From: JALYSX01 sp035544315
GTDB taxonomy: Bacteria > Vulcanimicrobiota > Vulcanimicrobiia > Vulcanimicrobiales > Vulcanimicrobiaceae
Length of the DNA stretch: 11,503 nucleotides
Direction: 5' to 3'
Assembly (NCBI GenBank): GCA_035544315.1
Contig: DATKGB010000021.1
Coordinates: forward strand, 1-11,503
Part shown: positions 6,747 to 11,503 of the stretch, one piece after another
How the letters are laid out: each line of letters starts with the position of its first letter
Numbering within the stretch: position 1 is the first letter of the stretch
Translations under genes and position numbers: made by a program
Notes under the pieces: model-generated
Seen by the model: the letters and a program-made list of their open reading frames with translations, nothing else
Told to the model about the DNA's origin: nothing
The model's database searches: none

Positions 6747-7690
6747 GCCGTTTCCTTCGACACGCGCGCGCGGGCGTCCTCATAGATGTCGCGCAGCGAG
6801 CGCGCCATCGGAACGCTTGGGCTCCAGCCGGTGGCCCGGCGCAGTTTGTCGCTCGAACCGACGAGCAGCGGGGTGTCGGCCGGGCGCATGCGCGCCGGAT
6901 CGTCCCGGACTTCAACGGCTACGTGAGCGATCGTAATCAAGTCGCCCAAGATTCGTTTGAGCGAGAACGCGTCGCCCGAACACACGTTGTACGTTTCGCC
7001 ACCCTTACCGTCGCGCGCCAGCGCGACATACGCGGCGACCACGTCGCGAACGTCCAAAAAGTCGCGCTTGGCGTCGAGGTTTCCGACGGCAAGCAGCGGC
7101 CGCGCGCCGGCGGCGATGCGCGCGAGCTGCAGCGCGAACGATGCTACGGCGAAGCGATCGTTCTGACCGGGGCCGATGTGATTGAACGAACGCGCGATCA
7201 CGACGTCCAAACCGAAACTTCGCGCTTCGCCCTGCAAGATCGCTTCGGCGGCAACCTTACTGGCCGAATACGGGTTGGCCGGGCGCGGCTCGAGCGTTTC
7301 GACCAGCGGGTAGTCGCCCGGGTCGCGAACGCCGTAGACGTCGGCCGAACTCGAGAAGACGATGCGCGGCGCGGCGTGACCGTCGTCGCGATACGAACGG
7401 ACCGCGCGCAGCAGTCGCGCGGTTCCCAAGACGTTGACGTCGTAGGTGGTGGCGGGATCGCTCTGCGCGTCGGGTACCGACGCCTGCGCGGCGAGATGAA
7501 AGACCGCGTCGGGTCGGACCACGTCCAACGCCGCGCGCAGCGTATCGCCGTCGCTCAGATCGATCGGGAAGAAATCGCCGCGATCGTTCGGACCGCCGGC
7601 TCCCAGGACGCTGTCGTAACCGGCGTCGACCAGCGCCGTCGTAAGATGGCGGCCGACAAAGCCGCTCGCCCCGGTGACCAACGCACGCAT
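6743..7690 (-). CDS. rmd: GDP-6-deoxy-D-mannose reductase (GDP-4-keto-6-deoxy-D-mannose reductase)
   Basis: Extended short-chain dehydrogenase that reduces the Gmd product, GDP-4-keto-6-deoxy-D-mannose, to GDP-D-rhamnose in the cytoplasm. The 315-aa chain begins MRALVTGASGFVGRHL with the GxxGxxG NAD(P) loop (7-13). It has HLAAQASV (65-72), SSSADVYG (113-120) with the catalytic Ser, YxxxK as Tyr141/Lys145, and SFNHIGPGQ (168-176), which matches the RPFNHxGPGQ signature of Rmd enzymes. GNLDAKRDFLDVRDV (203-217) follows. GDP-fucose synthase (Fcl) looks different at the N-terminus and lacks the NHxGPGQ run, so GDP-L-fucose is less likely; GDP-6-deoxytalose is possible because stereochemistry is not readable. 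ATG at 7690 is 2 bp after the gmd stop, so the pathway pair is coupled. Confidence 0.9.
   Translation of the reverse strand: MRALVTGASGFVGRHLTTALVDAGYDSVLGAGGPNDRGDFFPIDLSDGDTLRAALDVVRPDAVFHLAAQASVPDAQSDPATTYDVNVLGTARLLRAVRSYRDDGHAAPRIVFSSSADVYGVRDPGDYPLVETLEPRPANPYSASKVAAEAILQGEARSFGLDVVIARSFNHIGPGQNDRFAVASFALQLARIAAGARPLLAVGNLDAKRDFLDVRDVVAAYVALARDGKGGETYNVCSGDAFSLKRILGDLITIAHVAVEVRDDPARMRPADTPLLVGSSDKLRRATGWSPSVPMARSLRDIYEDARARVSKETA
6752..6757 (-). promoter_or_regulatory. Ribosome binding site of the membrane methyltransferase
   Basis: AAGGAA on the minus strand, 5 nt before the GTG at 6746, inside the last codons of rmd. It is one of the clearest Shine-Dalgarno sites in the window and supports the GTG start and the 4-bp overlap. 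Confidence 0.7.
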
Positions 7691-7692
7691 TA

Positions 7693-8691
7693 CTACGGGC
7701 GCAACTGGCGGGTCAGGAAATCGATATCGGCTACGACCATCATCTCGACCAATCGTTCGAACGCGACCTCGGGCTCCCAGCCCAGCAGCGATTTGGCTTT
7801 AGCCGGATCGCCGACCAGCAAGTCGACCTCGGCGGGACGCATAAAGGCCGGATCGACCTTCACGTAGGGCTCGTACGATCCTAAACCCGCAACTTCGAAC
7901 GCGATCCGCACGAACTCGCGCACGGTGTTGGTCTTGCCCGTCGCAACCACGAAGTCTTGGGGCTCGTCCCGCTGCAGCATCAGCCACATCGCGCGGACGT
8001 AGTCGCCGGCAAAACCCCAATCGCGCTGAGAATCCAAGTTTCCCAGGCGTAACTCCTTGGATAATCCCAGTTTGATTCGCGCGACCGCATCAGAAATTTT
8101 GCGCGTCACGAATTCGCGGCCTCGCCGTGGGCTTTCGTGATTGAACAGGATGCCGCTCACGGCGAACATGTCGTAGGATTCGCGATAGTTCACGGTGATC
8201 CAATGACCGTACGCTTTTGCGACGCCGTACGGGCTGCGCGGATAAAACGGCGTCGCTTCGTCTTGCGGCACGCGAATGACTTTGCCGAACATCTCCGACG
8301 ACGACGCTTGATAGAACCGAATCTTGGGATCGACGGCGCGCACGGCTTCCAAGACGCGCGTCACGCCCAGCCCGGTAAACTCGCCCGTGAGCACCGGTTG
8401 ATTCCACGATGTCGGGACGAACGATTGCGCGGCCAGGTTGTAGACTTCGCTCGGACGTACGCGCTCGACGATCGAAGTCATCGACGTCTGATCGAGCAGA
8501 TCGCCCGAAACGAACTCGATGTCGTCGACGATATGCGCGATGCGCTCGTGTACTTCGGTCGAAGTGCGCCGCGTCATGCCGACCACGCGATAGCCTTTGG
8601 CCAGCAATAACTCGGCCAAGTACGATCCGTCTTGCCCGGTGATCCCGGTAATCAGTGCGGTTTTTTTGCTCTGGTGGAGGTCTCCCAACAT
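7693..8691 (-). CDS. gmd: GDP-mannose 4,6-dehydratase
   Basis: Converts GDP-D-mannose to GDP-4-keto-6-deoxy-D-mannose, the entry step to GDP-rhamnose, GDP-fucose and related deoxysugars. The 332-aa length matches short bacterial Gmd enzymes (E. coli about 373, Pseudomonas about 323). NADP loop GITGQDGSYLAE lies at 16-27; NLAAQSFVPTSW (85-96), SSSEMFG with Ser132 and Glu133 (130-136), PYGVAK with Tyr155/Lys159, NHESPRRG (184-191), LGNLDSQRDWGFAGDY (216-231) and ATGKTNTVREF (250-260) are all diagnostic of Gmd rather than other epimerases. ATG at 8691 is the only start near the Rossmann loop; no clear Shine-Dalgarno precedes it. A run of seven A occurs just inside the gene (minus strand, 8661-8667). 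The gap to the upstream hypothetical gene is 31 bp. No glycosyltransferase is visible. Confidence 0.96.
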   Translation of the reverse strand: MLGDLHQSKKTALITGITGQDGSYLAELLLAKGYRVVGMTRRTSTEVHERIAHIVDDIEFVSGDLLDQTSMTSIVERVRPSEVYNLAAQSFVPTSWNQPVLTGEFTGLGVTRVLEAVRAVDPKIRFYQASSSEMFGKVIRVPQDEATPFYPRSPYGVAKAYGHWITVNYRESYDMFAVSGILFNHESPRRGREFVTRKISDAVARIKLGLSKELRLGNLDSQRDWGFAGDYVRAMWLMLQRDEPQDFVVATGKTNTVREFVRIAFEVAGLGSYEPYVKVDPAFMRPAEVDLLVGDPAKAKSLLGWEPEVAFERLVEMMVVADIDFLTRQLRP

Positions 8692-8722
8692 GCGGGGAGT
8701 TGTTTGACGCCGGCTGCGGAGA

Positions 8723-9355
8723 CTACTCTTGCAGTGAGGCGAGGTCCGCCAGCGCCGCCTTTCGATCGTTGAAGCGCCGGAACGTCGATTGCAGGGTCGT
8801 AAAGGTTGCGCCGCCGTGGATGAAGAGATAATGCCCCTTGAACGACGTGACCGAACTGGTCGTCGCCCAGAACCCCGGCAAGACCGCGCCGCGCTGCAAC
8901 GTGACGGTTGCCGAGGAGACATACTTGGGCATGACGTCGGGCGTGTAGGTCATCTTGGTGACGTGGCCGGTCGCGTCGACTTGGAACCAGCCGTCGCCAT
9001 GGTCGGCGTCGCGTTTGAGGCTGACGAAATGCACGGTCGAACCGTCGACCGAGAAAGAATAGTCGGCAAACGAACGGACGTCAAATGGGTTGGCAAAACG
9101 CTCCGTGCCGTTTTCCAATTGCGACTGGACTTGCGCTTTTGCAGCGTCGCTTTGCTGGGCGCCGTCCTGCACGTAGGAAAAAACCCGGACCCGCACGACT
9201 TTGTCGCCGTCGGTCACGACCGCAATCGAAATATCGTCGTGCTGGTGAATCGGGCCGCCGTCGACCTGACCGATCTGGCGCACTCGATACTCGATGACGC
9301 CGGCGTGATCGCCCGCCGCGACGGTGGCTGCTTGCGAAACGATTGCCGGGACCAC
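8723..9355 (-). CDS. Uncharacterised beta-rich protein coupled to kamE
   Basis: I do not recognise this 210-aa product. The start is inferred as GTG at 9355: it shares one base with the kamE stop (TAGTG), has an AAGGTG ribosome site 8 nt upstream, and no other ATG, GTG or TTG lies within about 40 codons before it. The N-terminus (VVPAIVSQAATVAAG) is mildly hydrophobic but has no positively charged leader, so a signal peptide is doubtful. The remainder alternates polar and hydrophobic residues as in a beta-sheet fold: EYRVRQIG, DISIAVVTDGDKVVRVRVFSYV, a Gln/Glu-rich helix-like stretch around 72-88, then WFQVDATGHVTKMTYTPDV, ATVTLQRG and GHYLFIHGGATF. There are no cysteines, no obvious catalytic motif and no membrane helix. 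The texture recalls periplasmic lipid- or ligand-binding sheets, but that is only an impression. It lies between lysine catabolism and GDP-rhamnose genes. Confidence 0.75.
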   Translation of the reverse strand: MVPAIVSQAATVAAGDHAGVIEYRVRQIGQVDGGPIHQHDDISIAVVTDGDKVVRVRVFSYVQDGAQQSDAAKAQVQSQLENGTERFANPFDVRSFADYSFSVDGSTVHFVSLKRDADHGDGWFQVDATGHVTKMTYTPDVMPKYVSSATVTLQRGAVLPGFWATTSSVTSFKGHYLFIHGGATFTTLQSTFRRFNDRKAALADLASLQE

Positions 9356-10098
9356 TATGGTCGCACCTTGAGGCGATCGATTAACGTGGTCGCGATGAAC
9401 GCGGCGACTTCGCTGGGGAGCGTTCCGCGACCGAAACCCGCGTCGTAGCCCAATTCGCTGGCCATCAGATTGGTGACGCGCGGGCCGCCGCAGCACAGCA
9501 CCACCCGATCGCGCAGTCCTTCGGCTTCCAACAGTTCGGCTAACGCCGTAAAATTTTTGATATCGCTCCCTTTTTGGGTTACCACTTGCGACGCCAGCAG
9601 CCCGTCGATCTGTTTCTCTTTGGCAAAGCGTACGAAATCTTCCACGGCCACCTGGCTGCCCAGATTGAACGTGTCGAAGCCGCGATAGCGTTCCAGGCCG
9701 TAGTCGCCCCTATACCCTTTCATGTTGAGAATCGCATCGATACCCACGGTGTGCGCGTCAGTACCGATGCAGGCGCCGGCGATCCGGATCTTGCGCCCGA
9801 TCCGATCCAAAACCAACGCGTCGATCTCCTCCATCGACATCGCGTGGGCTTTAGCCGATGGCGCCTTGATCGCGTCGACGTCGATCGACTGCGGCGTGCT
9901 GGCGTAGACCACGAACAAGCAATAGCCGGTCGCGATCTTGCGCCCGTCGACGACGGACACGTCGCCGAAGCCCATTTTGACGACCAACTGGCGGGCCGCT
10001 TCATCGGCCGCTTCGCTCCATTCGATCGGCAGCGTAAACGATAGCTGCATCTTGCCGTCGTCGAGCGTATCGCCGTACGGCTTGACCGGGCGGCTCAT
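9355..10098 (-). CDS. kamE: Lysine 5,6-aminomutase, beta (cobalamin-binding) subunit
   Basis: Small subunit of the adenosylcobalamin- and PLP-dependent mutase that moves the terminal amino group of D-lysine or L-beta-lysine to C5 in anaerobic-type lysine breakdown. The 247-aa protein has an N-terminal dimerisation part, then GTDAHTVG (112-119), the DxHxxG base-off cobalamin motif with cobalt ligand His116. Lys127 in NMKGYRG is the residue that forms the PLP aldimine. The His-to-Lys spacing of 11 equals that of the characterised clostridial enzyme (His133, Lys144), so both cofactor residues are intact. YGLERYRGFDTFNLGSQV and a C-terminal Rossmann cobalamin domain with LLASQVVTQKGSD, LCCGGPRV and ELGYDAGFGRG follow. 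ATG at 10098 overlaps the kamD stop by 4 bp (ATGA), as expected for subunits made in equal amounts. D-ornithine aminomutase OraE is excluded because it is one much larger fused chain. Confidence 0.96.
   Translation of the reverse strand: MSRPVKPYGDTLDDGKMQLSFTLPIEWSEAADEAARQLVVKMGFGDVSVVDGRKIATGYCLFVVYASTPQSIDVDAIKAPSAKAHAMSMEEIDALVLDRIGRKIRIAGACIGTDAHTVGIDAILNMKGYRGDYGLERYRGFDTFNLGSQVAVEDFVRFAKEKQIDGLLASQVVTQKGSDIKNFTALAELLEAEGLRDRVVLCCGGPRVTNLMASELGYDAGFGRGTLPSEVAAFIATTLIDRLKVRP
9364..9369 (-). promoter_or_regulatory. Ribosome binding site that decides the start of the uncharacterised gene
   Basis: AAGGTG on the minus strand, 8 nt before the GTG at 9355 and within the last codons of kamE. 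It is the main evidence for choosing GTG over a longer reading frame that would overlap kamE. Confidence 0.6.
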
Positions 10099-11503
10099 AG
10101 CGCGATCGCCGTAAGCGCGTCTTCGAACGGATTGAAGTAACCCTCGGCACGCTCGAACACGCCGTCGAAGCCGCGTCCGCCGTCGGGCGGCCGCGAAACG
10201 TCGGCGAACGCCGCCGCTTCGATTGCGGCCATTAAGCCGCTGGCTCCGACGCGCTCGAGCAATCGCTCGCATTCCGCGAGTACGTGCCGCGCGCGAGCCT
10301 CGATTTTTCCGCCGGCTTTGATTTCGATTTCGTCGCCGAAACTGCGCGCGGTGTTCATCACGTAACGCGCATTTTCGATCGAAAGCGCGCGGTCGCCCAA
10401 AAACGGCGTGTGGATGGCTTCGGTCAGCATGCCGCATAAGTGGATCGTCTGATGCGTCATCACCGAGGTCAAGTTGAACATCGCGTCGATCAAATGGCCT
10501 TTAAATACGTCGCCGGTCATATGCTTGGTCGGCGGCATGTATTTGAGCGGAGCGTCGGGGAAGATTTGACGGGCGAGTTGCGCTTGCGCGACCTGGAACA
10601 GAAATCCGTCCTCGATATCGGGATCGATTTCGTAGGCGTCGCCCAAGCCAATCTGTTCGTCGGGCATACCGGCGCGATGCGCGAACGCTTCGTTGATGAA
10701 CTGCGACGCCAGCACCGCCGGCGCTTGTTCGACGGCATCGGCGGTCGTCAGATAGTTGTCTTCGCCGGTATTGATGATGATGCCGGAACGAGCGTTGAGC
10801 ATCCGGCTAAAGTGCTGATCGACGAACGTCCGCTTCATGTTGATGTCGCGGAACAGGATGCCGTACATCGAATCGTTGAGCAGCATGTCTAAACGTTCCA
10901 GCGCCGCCATCGTCGCGATCTCGGGCATGCACAAGCCGCTGGCGTAGTTGGTGAGCATCACGTAACGCCCGAGCTTTTCGGAAACCTCGTCGAGCGCGTC
11001 GCGGACGATCTTGAAGTTGGCCTGAGTCGCGTAGGTTCCGCCGAAGCCTTCGGTGGTCGGACCGTACGGCACGAAATCCAAGAGCGATTGACCCGTCGAG
11101 CGAATGACCGCGACGATCTGCGCGCCGGCTTCGGCGGCGGCGACGGCCGCCGAGCGATCCTCGTAGATGTTGCCGCTGGCGACGATCACGTAAAGCAGCG
11201 GCGCTTGCTGCTGCGGCAAACGCGTCATCAGCGCGCGACGTTCTTGCCGACGCGCCGCGATGCGCGCGACGGAGCGATCGACGTGCGGCCGCAGGGCGCC
11301 GCGGGCGGCGGCCTGCGGAACCTGCGCGTAGGTCGCCAAGGCAAGCGCCCCCGATCCGACCGCTTGCGCCAGCCCTTGGGGCTCCAACCCGGTCTCCGCC
11401 AGCGCCCGGCCGAAGGCCAGGGCAGCGCCGCTACCCAGGGTCTGCGGTTCGAGGGCATCGACCAGGACGTTGGGCAGGGGGATCTCGTTGCGACCGATTC
11501 CGT
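10095..11503 (-). CDS. kamD: Lysine 5,6-aminomutase, alpha subunit, 5'-truncated by window edge
   Basis: Large subunit of lysine 5,6-aminomutase, which forms the TIM-barrel active site and binds substrate and PLP phosphate together with KamE. The frame is open to the window edge, beginning GIGRNEIPLPNVLVDAL, which aligns with an internal N-terminal segment of known KamD, so about 40-50 residues and the start codon are missing; 468 residues are visible of about 515. Conserved blocks in order (visible numbering) are LLYVIVASGNIYED (102-115), STGQSLLDFVPYG (135-147), TEGFGGTYATQ (150-160), ASGLCMPEIA, NDSMYGILFRDINMKRT, INTGEDNYLTTADA, KYMPPTKHMTGD, EAIHTPFLGDRALSIENA and FNPFEDAL. All barrel motifs look intact. 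It is translated just before kamE with a 4-bp overlap. Visible residues up to about 60 use more GGG and CCC codons than the rest. Confidence 0.96.
   Translation of the reverse strand, partial: GIGRNEIPLPNVLVDALEPQTLGSGAALAFGRALAETGLEPQGLAQAVGSGALALATYAQVPQAAARGALRPHVDRSVARIAARRQERRALMTRLPQQQAPLLYVIVASGNIYEDRSAAVAAAEAGAQIVAVIRSTGQSLLDFVPYGPTTEGFGGTYATQANFKIVRDALDEVSEKLGRYVMLTNYASGLCMPEIATMAALERLDMLLNDSMYGILFRDINMKRTFVDQHFSRMLNARSGIIINTGEDNYLTTADAVEQAPAVLASQFINEAFAHRAGMPDEQIGLGDAYEIDPDIEDGFLFQVAQAQLARQIFPDAPLKYMPPTKHMTGDVFKGHLIDAMFNLTSVMTHQTIHLCGMLTEAIHTPFLGDRALSIENARYVMNTARSFGDEIEIKAGGKIEARARHVLAECERLLERVGASGLMAAIEAAAFADVSRPPDGGRGFDGVFERAEGYFNPFEDALTAIAL

Noticed and set aside
6923..7867. Long plus-strand open frame of 314 codons
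   Set aside because: It lies antisense to rmd and the end of gmd, has an Arg/Asp/Val/Gln-heavy composition with no motif, and is the expected mirror of a GC-rich coding strand.
8661..8667. Seven-A run (minus strand) near the start of gmd as a possible frameshift or programmed slippage site
   Set aside because: The reading frame continues directly into the canonical Rossmann loop, so no shift is needed. One short run is not evidence of slippage.
9356..9496. Longer version of the uncharacterised gene starting at 9496
   Set aside because: It would overlap kamE by about 140 bp with an Arg-rich antisense-like N-terminus and no ribosome site, whereas GTG 9355 has a good site and a one-base overlap with the kamE stop.

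Overview
This 11.5 kb window is a dense bacterial gene block. All eleven genes lie on the minus strand, so they read from high to low coordinates. GC is high, roughly 60% by eye. Gaps are mostly under 35 bp, with several 1-4 bp overlaps, and the one real intergenic space (5159-5263, 105 bp) may separate two transcription units. I see no tRNA, rRNA, CRISPR array, transposase or clear Rho-independent terminator. The protein style and GC would fit an uncultivated soil or subsurface lineage such as Eremiobacterota (WPS-2), but that is a guess that the sequence alone cannot prove.

In transcription order, the first block (11503 to 5264) begins with the two subunits of adenosylcobalamin- and PLP-dependent lysine 5,6-aminomutase (kamD, cut by the window edge, then kamE). 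An unrecognised beta-rich protein of about 210 aa follows. Next come gmd and rmd, which make GDP-4-keto-6-deoxymannose and then GDP-D-rhamnose. A membrane methyltransferase of the isoprenylcysteine/phospholipid methyltransferase type and a zinc-type cation diffusion facilitator end the block.

The second block (5158 to 1) carries acetyl-CoA acetyltransferase (thiolase), 3-hydroxybutyryl-CoA dehydrogenase, a short-chain acyl-CoA dehydrogenase, and succinyl-CoA synthetase beta (sucC) and alpha (sucD, cut by the window edge). Together they could take C4 acyl-CoA intermediates to acetyl-CoA and connect to succinyl-CoA/succinate and ATP or GTP formation. Lysine breakdown through KamDE also ends in crotonyl-CoA or acetoacetyl-CoA, so the two blocks may belong to one catabolic route with sugar-nucleotide and envelope genes between them. 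No crotonase, Etf or other lysine-pathway enzyme is in the window.

The most unusual local feature is in the thiolase. It is 445 aa instead of about 395 aa because of 49 extra in-frame codons in the loop domain. The extra 147 bp is bounded by an exact 10-bp direct repeat, and removing one repeat unit restores a canonical thiolase sequence. Other points are strong enrichment of CGATCG/GCGATCGC palindromes and a change of codon style at both edges of the window.
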